Shown: positions 16,506-26,412 of the stretch, piece by piece
Numbering within the stretch: the first letter of the stretch is position 1
Layout of the letters: each line of letters starts with the position of its first letter
Assembly: GCF_016734905.1 (NCBI RefSeq)
Contig: NZ_JAERPO010000002.1
Coordinates: 124,001-188,000 of the forward strand
Source: Sphingopyxis jiangsuensis
Lineage (GTDB): Bacteria > Pseudomonadota > Alphaproteobacteria > Sphingomonadales > Sphingomonadaceae
Length of the DNA stretch: 64,000 nt
Direction: 5' to 3'
Notes under the pieces: generated by a model
The model's database searches: none
Told to the model about the DNA's origin: nothing
What the model saw: the letters and a program-made list of their open reading frames with translations, nothing else
Made by a program: the position numbers and the translations under genes

Positions 16506-17780
16506 TTATTCTGGAGAGTTTGCTGCCCGGGCAGCGACCGGTTCGACCCGACCGCCAATCAGGCGGAAAGCGAGGAAGGAGAGCGGCACAATCGCCGCCG
16601 AAAGCGCGAAGATCGGCGCGTAGCTTGTCTTGGTGAGCACGGGCACCAGCCAGGTGGTGATCAGCGTCCCCGCCACCGCAGCAGTGCCGCTGATCCCGGC
16701 AAGGCTGCCGACCGCGCCGCCGCCGAAAAAGTCGCTGGGCAGTGTCTGGATATTGCCGATCGCGGTCTGGAAGCCAAAGAGGATGCAGGCGATCAGCAGC
16801 ACCGCGGTCAGCGGATCGTCGGCGCGGATGGTGAAAAGCAGCGCAGGCAGCATGATTGCACAGCCGAGCGCGATCGCCGTGGTACGCGCCTTGTGGACGC
16901 CGCCGCCTGCGCCGATGATCCGGCCCGCGAGCCAGCCACCGAACAGGCTGCCGAGCATCGCGCCGACAAAGGGCACCCAGGCGAACAGCCCGATCTGCTT
17001 GACGTCGAAGCCAAAGGTTTCGGCGAGATAGATCGGTAGCCACGAGACGAACAGCCACCAGACCGGATCGAGGAAAAAGCGCGCGAGGATGACGCCCCAG
17101 CTCTGCCGGTGGCGCAGCAGTTCGCCGAGCGGGATACGGCGCGCATCGTCCTGCCCCGCCTCGGTGCGGCCGGAAAGGATATAGTCGCGCTCTTCGGCGC
17201 TGATATGCGGGTGACCTTCGGGGTCGGCCTTGTAGAACCAGAGCCACGGCACAAGCCAGATGAAGCCGAGCACGCCGATCAGCAGGAAGGTTCCCTGCCA
17301 GCCGAACTGCACGAACAGCAGCGCGATCAGCGGCGCCGATATAATCCCGCCGAGCGACGCGCCGGCGTTGAATATCCCCTGCGCAAAAGCGCGTTCGCGC
17401 GACGGAAACCACAGCGCATTGGCCTTGGCGGCGCCGGGCCAGTTCCCCGCCTCGCTGATCCCCAGCGAAGCGCGCAGCACGACGAGAAGCGGCATCGATC
17501 GGACGAACGCATGCGCGGCAATCGACAGCGACCAGACGACGATCGACAGGGTGAAGCCCATGCGCGTGCCGATGGCGTCGAAAATGCGTCCGAACAGCGA
17601 CTGTCCGAGCGCGTAGAAGATCATGAAGATAGTGACGAGGAGAGCATAATCCTCCTTCGTCGCGCCGATATCCTTCGACACTTCGGGCCACATCACGGCG
17701 AGCGCGTTGCGATCGATATAGTTGATGACGGTGGCGAGGCCGATCAGGCCGATGACGCACCAGCGCAAACGTCCGTGCAT
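16506..17780 (-). CDS. MFS transporter, hexuronate (ExuT/ACS) type
   Basis: This 424-residue protein has twelve predicted membrane helices. Its N-terminus VINYIDRNALAVMWPEVSKD and the segment GISEAGNWPGAAKANALWFP are characteristic of the anion:cation symporter family, which carries hexuronates and sugar acids. It would import DEH or unsaturated uronates into the cytosol by proton symport. I chose the ATG at 17780 because GAAGGGAAAG precedes it and the protein then matches family length. It lies between PL17 (20-base gap) and the SDR (3-base gap), as expected when monomers are made in the periplasm. Confidence 0.9.
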   Translation of the reverse strand: MHGRLRWCVIGLIGLATVINYIDRNALAVMWPEVSKDIGATKEDYALLVTIFMIFYALGQSLFGRIFDAIGTRMGFTLSIVVWSLSIAAHAFVRSMPLLVVLRASLGISEAGNWPGAAKANALWFPSRERAFAQGIFNAGASLGGIISAPLIALLFVQFGWQGTFLLIGVLGFIWLVPWLWFYKADPEGHPHISAEERDYILSGRTEAGQDDARRIPLGELLRHRQSWGVILARFFLDPVWWLFVSWLPIYLAETFGFDVKQIGLFAWVPFVGAMLGSLFGGWLAGRIIGAGGGVHKARTTAIALGCAIMLPALLFTIRADDPLTAVLLIACILFGFQTAIGNIQTLPSDFFGGGAVGSLAGISGTAAVAGTLITTWLVPVLTKTSYAPIFALSAAIVPLSFLAFRLIGGRVEPVAARAANSPE

Positions 17781-17799
17781 TATATCTTTCCCTTCGGAA

Positions 17800-19965
17800 T
17801 CATTTTTTTGCGCCCGCCGGAGCGAGGTCGAAGCGTCCGACCGGACCCGTCCAGCCAAGCTGGCGCCCGTCCAGCGTGATGCGATGCGCGGTGCCCGCCG
17901 CGACGTCAGACGCGACCGCCACGGCAATGCGGCGCCCGTCGGCGAGCGTGATGATGACGAGGTCGGCGTCCGGCACGCGGCGATGATCGAGCGCGGCGAC
18001 GCGCGCACTGCTCGCGACGACGGTTTCGGCCGATGCGTCATAGCTGCCATGCGGTTCGAGCAGTCCGACGAAGCTCGCGTCGGTCGCGCCCTCGACGCGC
18101 TGGATCAGGGCCGGCTCGCGCCGCAGGTTGAACGCAGGATCGTTCGCACCGCTTTCGACGATCAGATAGCGCGCGCCCGCAGGAGGCAGCGCATGATAGG
18201 AGTAGAAACGGCTCGCCTTCATCCAGGTCAGCCGCGCCTTGCCCGCCTTGCTCCCTTCGCCATCGACCCACAGATGCTGATAGCCGTGCGCGCTCCCCAG
18301 CACGGGCCGCTCGGCAAGGTTCCGCGCGAATTCGATGTCGCTGTCGATGATATGCCCCGAAAAATGCAGCGGCAGGTCATAGACATGCCTGCCGCTGCTC
18401 GAGGCTTGGAGGAGGTCGAGGATCAGGGGTTCGGCGAGGCCGTCGACGTCAAGCATCACCAGCGCGCGGCGGATCGCGACGCCCTTGTAAGCTTGATCGA
18501 TCGCGCCGATCGACCAGCGCGTCGGGCCTTCGAGGCCGGTCGACAGCTGCCGCGCGGGATGGTTTTCGCCGACGCGCCACTTGCCGTCGAACTGGCTTTT
18601 GCCGTCAACGACGAGCGTATTGTGCGCGACTGTCGCGCTCGCCCAACTGTCGTTTTCGGGAAGATAGCGCCCGCCCTGCTTGGCCTCGACATTGAGGAAG
18701 CGTGCCGCGCCATAATCGGTGATCACCGGTCCATTATCGTCGAAATAGAGCCAGTTGAGCCGGTCGAGATGTCCATGCCCCATTCCCTGCACGCCGTTCT
18801 TGGCGACGAGCAGCGGCCCGTCGATCGTCGGTCGCGCGCGGAGCAGCACGAGCGCGCCGTCCTTGCCCTCCGGCCCGTCTCCGAGCAGCCGTGAGCCGAA
18901 GTTCCACGGGGCGGTCTTGCCCGCCGCAAGGTCGGCGGCGAGCGCCTGTCCTTCTGGCGTCAATACGGTGCGCCCCTGCCATTTGGCGATCGACAAGAAA
19001 GCCGGGTCTTTCGTCGCGGCATAGCCGATCGCGACCGCGTGATAGAGCTCCTCGGTCCGCAGCGTCTTGTCGGGCATCGCATCGTTTATGGGCAGGAAAT
19101 GGCCATTGTGCGTAACGTCGACCGTCGTACGGATCGCCTTTTTCAGTATCCCGTCGCGATAGTCGAAGATGCGGCGGTCGGGATCGTTCGCCGCAATGGC
19201 TGCCCCAAAGACCGCGAACGGCTGAATGGCATAGCGCTGGTAGTAGGGCCCTTCGGCATAATAGCCGTCGGGCGAAAAAAGCAGGTCGAGTTGGCGCAGG
19301 AAGCCCGACTTGCCACTCTTGTCGAGCCCGAGCAGCGCCTTGTCGACCAGTTCGCGATCACCGAGCAGATAGCCCGCGAGCCCGACGCCCGCGCATGCCC
19401 AGGTCGCATGGTTGTGGATCCGCCCGATGACCTCCGGCGACCCGTCGGAGAGGAACTGCGCCATCGGGCGGATCACACGATCGTCGATGCGCTGGCGATC
19501 GGCGGCGCTCAGCGCCGCGCGAACGGGCGCATAGCCCTGCACCGCATTGACGAGGAAAACGCTGTCATTCAGACTTTGCCAAAAGAGCCGCCCCGCCGTC
19601 TGGTTCGCCTGCGCGGGATGCGGGCCAAGGCCGGGATAGAGATCGGCATAGGCGAGCAGCAGGTCGCGCACATGGTCGCGGTAGCGCGCTTCGCCGGTCA
19701 AGCGGTAAAGCTGGCCCGCCGCGAAGATCGTGCGATAGTTGCGCTTATGCTGTTCGTGGGTGAAGCCGCCGCCGGGGTCCTTCGGCACCGGCACGTTGAT
19801 GCCTGCGCGGATCGACGCATCGACCTCTCGCGCCGCGCGCTCGATTTCGGCGGCGAAGATCGGGGCATGGTCGGCTGTGACCGCTTCGGGCGGCGCTGCA
19901 AAAGCTGCCGCAGCACTTGCCGTCAGCGCGGTTCCCGCGAGACAAAGGGCGAGGAGGCGGGTCAC
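17800..19965 (-). CDS. PL17 family oligoalginate lyase
   Basis: The protein has a signal peptide (TRLLALCLAGTALTASAAAA), then an N-terminal alpha/alpha-toroid alginate lyase domain and a C-terminal heparinase II/III-like beta-sandwich, the PL17 order. Conserved catalytic-region motifs include RIHNHATWACAG and AEGPYYQRYAIQPF in the toroid and MGHGHLDRLNW in the sheet domain. PL17 enzymes are exolytic and release monomeric unsaturated uronate that becomes DEH. The GTG start at 19965 overlaps the PL6 stop by four bases (GTGA), giving 721 residues, the normal length. It probably works in the periplasm on oligomers imported by the TonB receptors. Confidence 0.93.
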   Translation of the reverse strand: MTRLLALCLAGTALTASAAAAFAAPPEAVTADHAPIFAAEIERAAREVDASIRAGINVPVPKDPGGGFTHEQHKRNYRTIFAAGQLYRLTGEARYRDHVRDLLLAYADLYPGLGPHPAQANQTAGRLFWQSLNDSVFLVNAVQGYAPVRAALSAADRQRIDDRVIRPMAQFLSDGSPEVIGRIHNHATWACAGVGLAGYLLGDRELVDKALLGLDKSGKSGFLRQLDLLFSPDGYYAEGPYYQRYAIQPFAVFGAAIAANDPDRRIFDYRDGILKKAIRTTVDVTHNGHFLPINDAMPDKTLRTEELYHAVAIGYAATKDPAFLSIAKWQGRTVLTPEGQALAADLAAGKTAPWNFGSRLLGDGPEGKDGALVLLRARPTIDGPLLVAKNGVQGMGHGHLDRLNWLYFDDNGPVITDYGAARFLNVEAKQGGRYLPENDSWASATVAHNTLVVDGKSQFDGKWRVGENHPARQLSTGLEGPTRWSIGAIDQAYKGVAIRRALVMLDVDGLAEPLILDLLQASSSGRHVYDLPLHFSGHIIDSDIEFARNLAERPVLGSAHGYQHLWVDGEGSKAGKARLTWMKASRFYSYHALPPAGARYLIVESGANDPAFNLRREPALIQRVEGATDASFVGLLEPHGSYDASAETVVASSARVAALDHRRVPDADLVIITLADGRRIAVAVASDVAAGTAHRITLDGRQLGWTGPVGRFDLAPAGAKK

Positions 19966-22178
19966 GGCTGCCCCTCCACCTGATTGTCGGCGACAGTACC
20001 ACGCGGCGCACCTTTCCACATCGTCTCTCCGATCCGGGGCGCAGGGGTGGCGGTAAAGCGGTTGCGGACGATCTTCGTATCGGGCGCGCCGACCGTGTGG
20101 ATCACCTCGACGCCGCTCGATTGGGTAAAGTGGTTTTGCGCGATCTTGACGTGCTGCGCGCCGGTGACGCGGAGCGACGGTGCATCTCCGCCGCTTTCGG
20201 CAACGCGCGAATCGCGCATCGCGAACCACGGTCCGAAGGTGCTTTCGTCGGTACCCTTGCGCAGAAGATCGGCGACCATCGCGACGCGCACGAATTCGCT
20301 CTTCTCAATCGTCAGTCGTTCGGCGGGATACCAACCCTTCGGCTCCTGCTCGCCGGTGCCGTCGACGACGATGTCCATATCGGCAAAGCGGCTTTGGCTG
20401 ATCGTGATCGCGTCGGCGAAGGTCGACGGTGCAATGCGGACCCCCGCAAGCCCCGTATCCTTGCCCGGACCCGTAACTGTCACGCCGTGGAACGCCAGCT
20501 CGTAATTGGGCGCGACGCCTGCCTCCACCGCGATCAGCACCGCGTCGCCGCGCACGCCGCGGGCATCGATGTCCAGATTTTCGAGGCGCAGACCGCCGCC
20601 CGCGGCGATCCGCGCGAGCCCCGTTCCGCCGAGACGCAGCATCGGCTTGGCACCGGGGGCGCCCGCGATGGTCAGCCGGCTCTGTACAGCGAGAGGCGCC
20701 GCAACGTCGTGGGTCCCGCTTGCGAGCGACAGCGTGTCCCCCGCGCTCGCGCCTGCAACTGCATCGGCGAGCGCGCCAGGGACTACAGATATGGTGCGCC
20801 CGCTGCCGAACGCAGCCCCTGACCCGGTTGCGCCATACCAGCGAACGCCGACCTCCTCACGCTTCACTGGTACAAGGTCGCGCGGCGCGCCGACCGAGGC
20901 GAGCGCCGGATCGACCGGATAGAGCAAGCCGTTCGCGGCGCGCTCCAGCTCGATCTCGCGATAGACGATCCCGCTGGAAAACATTGGCTTGTCGACGCTG
21001 GCAGCGACATTGCCCGCCATCGCGATTCCGCTCGCATCGCCCTCGGCGCGGAACGGGTCGCCGCCCTTCGCACCGACGATCAGGTTACGTTCGAACCGGC
21101 TGCCCACCGGCGCCGCCGAGCGTTCGGCATCGGCGCCCGCCGCAAGTGTGATGCGCGCGCTGTCGACAATGCTGTTGCCCTCGATGCGCGCATTGGCGAC
21201 CTGATGGTAGCGGTTGATGACCGAGTTCGGCACGCCGTTCATCACGGTGATCGCGCTTTTGAACGACGAGCCGGCAAGTCCCTCAAAATAATTGTCGCGG
21301 ACGATCTGGTCGCGATTGATGACGCGCACGCCGCCCGTATCGGGTATCCCGTGTCCAAGAAAGACATTGCGCTCGACCAGATTGCCATTGCCATGGCGCA
21401 AGACAAAGGCGCCTTGCGACCGAAGGATGAGATTGTCGCGCAATATATTGCCGCCCGCCTTGACCGAAACGATCTCGACCTCGCCGCTGCAACGGTCGAA
21501 AATGTTGCGCTCGACGATCGTCTTGCTGTCGGTCAGCGATTCCTCGCTGGTGCCGATACGGATCGTTTCGCCGCCGTTCGACCCGAGCGGCGGACGCGGC
21601 CCGAAATAATTGTGGTCGATGCGGTGGCTGTTCGCGCCCGGCTGCCCCTTCGGACGGATGACCGCGAGCGTGACACCGGCGTTGGTCTTGCCCTCGAAAT
21701 GCGAATGGTCGACACGGTTGCCCGTCCCGTAAAGCGCCACCCAAATATCCTCGGCACGACGATCGGGCTTGCTGAACCCGTCGATGACGACCTCGGTCAG
21801 GCGGGAATCGGTGGCGACCTGTTTTGAGTCACGGCGAAAAGATATGACCTCGCCGGTCGGACTGAAACCGTCGCGAAAGACAAGGCCGGAAACGACGAGG
21901 TGCCGGCCACCGAGCCGCAGATTCGATTGGCCGGTCAGCACCACCTTGCCTTTGGTCTGTGCAGCAAGGGTGATCGGCTTGTCCGCAACTCCGGCGCCGG
22001 TGAACACCGCTTGGAAATCGCGCCACTCGCCATCGGCAAGCAGGATGGTGTCGCCGGGCTGGGCGGCTTTGACCGCAGCCTTGAACTGCGCCGGATCGCG
22101 GACCAGCACGTCACGGGCGAATGCGGTCCCGGATGCCGAGACCATGAGCGCAGCCATCAAAGCCGAACGAAGTATCAC
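19962..22178 (-). CDS. PL6 family alginate lyase (two beta-helix domains)
   Basis: After a signal peptide (ALMAALMVSASGTAFA) the protein forms a parallel beta-helix of the chondroitinase-B/PL6 type. Features include NGGETIRIGTSEES, the lysine-bearing EVEIVSVKAGGN and the arginine-bearing VLRHGNGNLVERN, which correspond to the catalytic Lys and Arg of PL6. A second beta-helix region follows from about residue 450, giving the long two-domain form (about 740 residues). PL6 lyases cleave alginate, often at MG or G blocks. GGGAGAGG before the GTG at 22178 favours that start over the ATG at 22193. It is the first gene of the five-gene lyase operon, with two putative operators upstream. Confidence 0.92.
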   Translation of the reverse strand: MILRSALMAALMVSASGTAFARDVLVRDPAQFKAAVKAAQPGDTILLADGEWRDFQAVFTGAGVADKPITLAAQTKGKVVLTGQSNLRLGGRHLVVSGLVFRDGFSPTGEVISFRRDSKQVATDSRLTEVVIDGFSKPDRRAEDIWVALYGTGNRVDHSHFEGKTNAGVTLAVIRPKGQPGANSHRIDHNYFGPRPPLGSNGGETIRIGTSEESLTDSKTIVERNIFDRCSGEVEIVSVKAGGNILRDNLILRSQGAFVLRHGNGNLVERNVFLGHGIPDTGGVRVINRDQIVRDNYFEGLAGSSFKSAITVMNGVPNSVINRYHQVANARIEGNSIVDSARITLAAGADAERSAAPVGSRFERNLIVGAKGGDPFRAEGDASGIAMAGNVAASVDKPMFSSGIVYREIELERAANGLLYPVDPALASVGAPRDLVPVKREEVGVRWYGATGSGAAFGSGRTISVVPGALADAVAGASAGDTLSLASGTHDVAAPLAVQSRLTIAGAPGAKPMLRLGGTGLARIAAGGGLRLENLDIDARGVRGDAVLIAVEAGVAPNYELAFHGVTVTGPGKDTGLAGVRIAPSTFADAITISQSRFADMDIVVDGTGEQEPKGWYPAERLTIEKSEFVRVAMVADLLRKGTDESTFGPWFAMRDSRVAESGGDAPSLRVTGAQHVKIAQNHFTQSSGVEVIHTVGAPDTKIVRNRFTATPAPRIGETMWKGAPRGTVADNQVEGQP

Positions 22179-22221
22179 TGCCTCTCCCAACATTGTCTAT
22201 CTAAAACTGGTCTATACAAGA

Positions 22222-22275
22222 GGTAGGACAATGGCAACAAATTCTTACTGTCAAACTGCCAGATTGGTCTATCCA
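22222..22275. promoter_or_regulatory. Putative GntR/FadR-type sites before the lyase operon
   Basis: GGTAGGACAAT (22222-22232) differs at one base from GGTATGACAAT before the GntR gene. TGGTCTATCCA (22265-22275) fits the TGG-N5-CCA pattern seen before both TonB receptors. The stretch also holds the promoter region between the PL6 gene and TonB receptor 2. Confidence 0.45.
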
Positions 22276-22350
22276 CTCGCGCACGTTTCCGCGGTTCCGG
22301 CAGCGCGGTCTGGACGGTGACCGGCTGCCGGATGGCCCGCATGCTCCGCG

Positions 22351-25300
22351 TTAGAAGCGCAGCGATGCCCCAAAGGTTATGCGGCGGTCGGGCAGCCCCT
22401 CGCCGCACAGCAGCGCGCCGTCGTTCACACAATATTGCGAGATCTTCGACTTGGTCAGATTCACGCCCTCGACCCCGATGTTGAGGAAATCGGTCACGTC
22501 ATAATTGACGCTGGCATTGAGCTGCCCGCGCGCCGAGGTCACAACGGGGAAACCGAAGGTGCTCGCCAGCGTCGCGCCGCCCACCGTATCCAGCGTGCGG
22601 AACGCGCTGCGCCAAGTGTAGCGCGCGCGCGCCGACAGCCCGTATTTCTCGTAGTAAAGCGTCAGGTTGTACGCATGCTTCGAAAAATCGAGCAGGCCTT
22701 GCTTAGCGACGACCGGCACGAAATTGGCGTCGTTATAGATGCCGTTGATGGCGTTGAAGATGTCGGTCCCACGCACGGCCGATTCATTAACCGCGTCGCC
22801 GCCGCCGAACTTCTGATACGTATAGTTTGCGACGATGCCGAAGCCCGATGCAAAGCCGAGCGCATCCTCGAACTGCGACAGGTCATATTGGACGGCGACC
22901 TCGATGCCGGTCTGCGTCGTGTTGCCGGTGTCGTTGACCGTCGTCAGTATCGGCACGCACATGCCCGAACCGCCGATCGGCGACAGCTGGTTGCGGAATG
23001 CGATGGGGTTATAGATGCCGCCGCCTTCGCACGGCGCCGTAATGTCGCGGAAGCCATTGGCGTCGAGCGGCGCATCTTCCAGCTGCGTTACGAACAGATC
23101 GGTGCGCTTCTTGTGGAACACGCCGATGCTGAGCACCGACGCCGGCGCGAAGTACCAGTCGACCGACGCGTCATAGGAGGTGACGGTCTCCGGCCGCAGA
23201 TTGGGGTTCCCGATCGACACCGCAGCATTTTCGCTCGTCACGAACGAGACCGAAGTCGACAAAAGGTCGAAATCAGGGCGGTTGATGTCCTTGCCCCAGC
23301 TGCCGCGAAGGAGAATGTCGTCGCTGAGGTCGGCTACGACATTCAGTCGCGGCAGCAGCTTGCTGTAACCGCCGCGGGTCACGACCTGCGTCACCGTATT
23401 GCCGGTAACCGAATTGCCGATCGAATCGAGACGCGTGTCGAGCCAGCGCAAGCCGAGATTGCCGCGCACCGGACCGGCTTCGAAATTGGCCTGACCATAA
23501 ACCGCGTGCGTCGTTTCGTTGATCGTGAAAAAGCCAGCCGAATTGGCCGACGCGTCGTTCAATACGCGACCGCCGGGGGCGGCGAGAAGCGCCTGACGCA
23601 GGATGTCGATCGTCCCCTCGCGGTCACTGAACGCACGGTCCGGATCGATCAGGATGAAATCCTTGAAGAACAGATCGCGCCCGTCGCCATCGCCGAAATT
23701 ATTCGGGCCGGGCACCAGCAGGTCGGCGAACAAGGTTCCGCGCGGGCTGTCGTTGAGCGCGCTGAGCGTCAGCGTCGTGCCGACGTCGTTGAACGTGCTG
23801 GTCGACTTGTTATAGCGATAACCGATGTCGAAGGATTTGAAGAAAGGCGTCAAATCCTCTGTGTCGAGCGCCATATCGAGGCGGAAGGCGTCTTCCTTGT
23901 TGCGCGTGCTGTCGTTGCCGATGACGACCTGTTGCAGCACGACATTGTTCGGATCGAGCAACTGGGCGACCGTCGGCGCGAGCGGCGAATCGAAATTGAT
24001 CCCGAACCGTAGCGACCCACCCGACAGGTCATATTTGAACGGCACCGCATTGTCGTTGCCGGTGAAGACGGGCGCATTGGGGTTGATGAAATTCAACGTA
24101 GTGCTGAGGTCGGGGTTGGACGTGTTCGAAACCGACCGCGATGCTTCGGCACGGCCCGAGAAACGACCAGAGCTGAACTCTGTACCAAGGCGATAAATCT
24201 CGCTCTTGGTCAGGCGGGCGCCGACGTCGCTCGAAAAGCGCAGGTTCGGGTCGTCGCGGTCGACCACCAGATCGGGTTCGAGCACGCCCGTCTCGGCGAC
24301 CTGAATGCTCCCGAGTTTCACGCCGTCGAGCGTCCCGAAATCGACCGTCCGGAACGAGGTGGGCACGCTGTGGTTCACCAGCACGCTCACGCCCGAACCC
24401 TGGACGCGCGAGCTGTCCTGCCGCCGTTCCTGGTCGTTATAGACGGTGTCGAAATAGAATTTCAGATTGTCGCTCGGCGCCCATTCGATCGTGCCGGCAA
24501 AATTCTTGGTATCATATTCGAAATTCTCGAGCTCCTGATTGAGGAACTGGATGCCGACGAAATCGAAGGATTGCGCCGCGGGGCGCTGTGTGGCCTGATT
24601 TTCCGTCACGCCGTTCCGGATGACCGTCGCGTTGACATTTTCGACAAGTCCGCCGTCAAGGTCGACGCGCGGGCGGAACGATGTCGCTTCCTGCTGGGCA
24701 TAGCTGCCGCTGAGCACAATCCCGATCTCGCCGATGCCGGTCGACCATTTATTGCCGAAGGTCGCCGACAGGCGGGGCGTCACGCTCTTCGACAGCTCGC
24801 TATATTCGCCCTGCGCCCGTGCGGCGATGAGCGGTTCGCGCAAGTCGAGCGGGCGAATCGTACGCAGGTTGATCGTGCCGCCGACCGACCCTTCGATCGT
24901 TTTGGCTTCGGGGGCCTTGGTCACTTCGACCGAGGCGATGATCGAGGCGCTGACGTCCTCGAAGCTGATACCGCCGCGGCCCGAACCCGACCCGACGGTC
25001 GATACGCCATTGATCTCGACGCGGTTGTCATTGGTACCGCGGATCTGAACGCCGGTGCCGACGCCTGCCTCGCGTGTGATCTGAACGCCGGTGATATTCT
25101 CAAGAACTTCGGCAAGGTTCTGGTCGGGCAGCTTACCGATATCCTCGGCCTGAATGACCTCGATCAGGCTGTCGGCATTGCGCTTTTCCGAAAGGGCGCT
25201 CTGCAACGAACTGCGGATGCCGGTCACGACGATCGCATCGTCATCGCTCGCTTCGGCGGGCTGCCCCTGCGCGAAAGCAATCCCCGGTACCAGCATCGCC

Positions 25301-25383
25301 CCCAACGCCGTTCCGACGAGAAATTTTGCGAGCGGGCGAAAATTGGGCGCGGCCGAAACGGTGCCGCCGACAGACATCGACAT
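22351..25383 (-). CDS. TonB-dependent receptor 2 (alginate locus)
   Basis: This 1,010-residue outer-membrane receptor has a signal peptide ending GIAFAQ, a TonB box-like DAIVVTG, and a plug domain with EDIGKLPDQNLAEVLENITG and TIEGSVGGTINLRTIRPLD. The long beta-barrel ends ITFGASLRF with the terminal Phe. This is the usual sphingomonad/Caulobacter-type sugar receptor. GAGGGAGAGG precedes the ATG. It lies immediately upstream of the lyase operon but is separated by a 157-base region with its own operators, so it is probably transcribed separately. Two receptors in one locus may handle oligomers of different length or composition. Confidence 0.93.
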   Translation of the reverse strand: MSMSVGGTVSAAPNFRPLAKFLVGTALGAMLVPGIAFAQGQPAEASDDDAIVVTGIRSSLQSALSEKRNADSLIEVIQAEDIGKLPDQNLAEVLENITGVQITREAGVGTGVQIRGTNDNRVEINGVSTVGSGSGRGGISFEDVSASIIASVEVTKAPEAKTIEGSVGGTINLRTIRPLDLREPLIAARAQGEYSELSKSVTPRLSATFGNKWSTGIGEIGIVLSGSYAQQEATSFRPRVDLDGGLVENVNATVIRNGVTENQATQRPAAQSFDFVGIQFLNQELENFEYDTKNFAGTIEWAPSDNLKFYFDTVYNDQERRQDSSRVQGSGVSVLVNHSVPTSFRTVDFGTLDGVKLGSIQVAETGVLEPDLVVDRDDPNLRFSSDVGARLTKSEIYRLGTEFSSGRFSGRAEASRSVSNTSNPDLSTTLNFINPNAPVFTGNDNAVPFKYDLSGGSLRFGINFDSPLAPTVAQLLDPNNVVLQQVVIGNDSTRNKEDAFRLDMALDTEDLTPFFKSFDIGYRYNKSTSTFNDVGTTLTLSALNDSPRGTLFADLLVPGPNNFGDGDGRDLFFKDFILIDPDRAFSDREGTIDILRQALLAAPGGRVLNDASANSAGFFTINETTHAVYGQANFEAGPVRGNLGLRWLDTRLDSIGNSVTGNTVTQVVTRGGYSKLLPRLNVVADLSDDILLRGSWGKDINRPDFDLLSTSVSFVTSENAAVSIGNPNLRPETVTSYDASVDWYFAPASVLSIGVFHKKRTDLFVTQLEDAPLDANGFRDITAPCEGGGIYNPIAFRNQLSPIGGSGMCVPILTTVNDTGNTTQTGIEVAVQYDLSQFEDALGFASGFGIVANYTYQKFGGGDAVNESAVRGTDIFNAINGIYNDANFVPVVAKQGLLDFSKHAYNLTLYYEKYGLSARARYTWRSAFRTLDTVGGATLASTFGFPVVTSARGQLNASVNYDVTDFLNIGVEGVNLTKSKISQYCVNDGALLCGEGLPDRRITFGASLRF

Positions 25384-25420
25384 TTACCTCTCCCTCGTTG
25401 ACTATTTTTGTCAGGCATAA

Positions 25421-25478
25421 TGGCCAGTCCATTTTTGTCAATCAATTTTATGAATTATGCCGCCAATATTGTCATACC
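25421..25478. promoter_or_regulatory. Putative GntR/FadR-type sites before TonB receptor 2
   Basis: TGGCCAGTCCA at 25421-25431 is the exact reverse complement of the site before TonB receptor 1. ATTGTCATACC at 25468-25478 is the exact reverse complement of the 11-mer before the GntR gene. Both lie within 100 bases of the receptor start. Confidence 0.5.
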
Positions 25479-25964
25479 AATTTGGTCTGCCGCGGTCGGA
25501 ACAGCCTTTGCCCAATGGCTTGTCGCCAGCATTTGGTCTTGGGGGCGGTCGCGAAATCCGTATTTGCCGAAGAAGTGCCGGCGGACATGCGCCCATGAAT
25601 GTGGCAACCGCCATGTCGGGCGATTCGCGCGCCTCGCCTATCTCGCACTCGACAAGACCACCGTCATTCTCGATGACACCCAGCCCGCAACGCTTGCCAG
25701 CAGGCGCCTGCTCATGCTGCCCGCGCTCCCGCTCGGTGGGCCCGACCAGCACCGGCTCCTGGGTTTTATCTGGCGCTATCCATGTCTCGGTGGCCGCAAA
25801 AATCGCTTGCAGAGACGCGCACGGATAATGCGCTCAATCCTCGCTCCGAAACCTGCGTCTCCGGCCACGGCATCGCATCCGCCTGCAAGAGACGCGCAAA
25901 AAGGGCGCCGATCCGCTGACCGCAGTGGCAATTTAGTGAACCATATCAATTTCTTGCATGTGCG
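25479..25964. other. Region without a recognisable gene
   Basis: A frame stays open on the minus strand over roughly 25438-25835, but I recognise no family in its translation and see no convincing start. The stretch ends at the tRNA-derived repeat and may be debris from earlier insertions at that site. Confidence 0.5.
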
Positions 25965-26006
25965 TGGTGCGCCCGGCGGGATTCGAACCCACGGCTCCCA
26001 GATTAG
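25965..26006. repeat. 42-bp copy of the tRNA-Arg 3' half (attachment-site-like direct repeat)
   Basis: These 42 bases match 43965-44006, the 3' half of the intact tRNA-Arg gene, with a single T/C difference at 25996. They run from the CCA end through the T-arm to the anticodon loop. The copy has no 5' half, so it is not a functional tRNA. It is in the same orientation as the intact gene, as expected for the far attachment site of an element inserted into the tRNA 3' end. Confidence 0.85.
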
Positions 26007-26009
26007 CAA

Positions 26010-26147
26010 ATGGGAGGGCCGCGGGCGGGCGTCGCGGACACGTACCAGCGTTACGAGTATGAGGACGAACAGCGCGAAGCCTTGAACACGTGGGATCGGC
26101 ACGTAGCTGCAATAGTTCTCGACGCTCGCGAACCTCGGCCAGGTTGA
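26010..26147 (+). pseudogene. C-terminal remnant of a tyrosine-recombinase integrase
   Basis: The frame ending in TGA at 26145-26147 reads RAGVADTYQRYEYEDEQREA, then LNTWDRHVAAIV. This is the typical tail of tRNA-targeting phage/island integrases, where a Tyr-Gln-Arg stretch is followed by an E/R-rich helix and AWA-like residues. Only about 45 codons survive and the frame is closed by a stop just upstream, at the edge of the tRNA-derived repeat, so all catalytic residues are lost. Its position beside the repeat fits an island that lost its own integrase. Identification rests on recalled family pattern. Confidence 0.6.
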
Positions 26148-26412
26148 ATTGGCTGACGCGTCGTAAATGACCATAATTGGCCGATTCTGGTATCAATGCG
26201 GTTCGGATGCGATCCACAAGTTGGACGAAGGTTGGATCGTTGATGCTTGGATGCGCGGGTAACTCCCGATACCTCCCATCACTGTCAACGAGCCTCACGC
26301 ATGCACGCTTGATGCCAAGAAGAAATACTGTAGGTCCAAGGGTGCACCGGTGCCGGTCCGCTATCACGCTATGGTTCCGTCCATCACGCGCCATCAGATT
26401 GCCAAGGTCAAT
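26148..26412. other. Intergenic stretch without a recognisable gene
   Basis: No ORF here has a family I recognise. A 184-residue frame on the opposite strand spans it and the integrase remnant, and runs through the tRNA copy, so it is probably spurious. The stretch presumably holds the promoter of the MFS gene. Confidence 0.45.
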
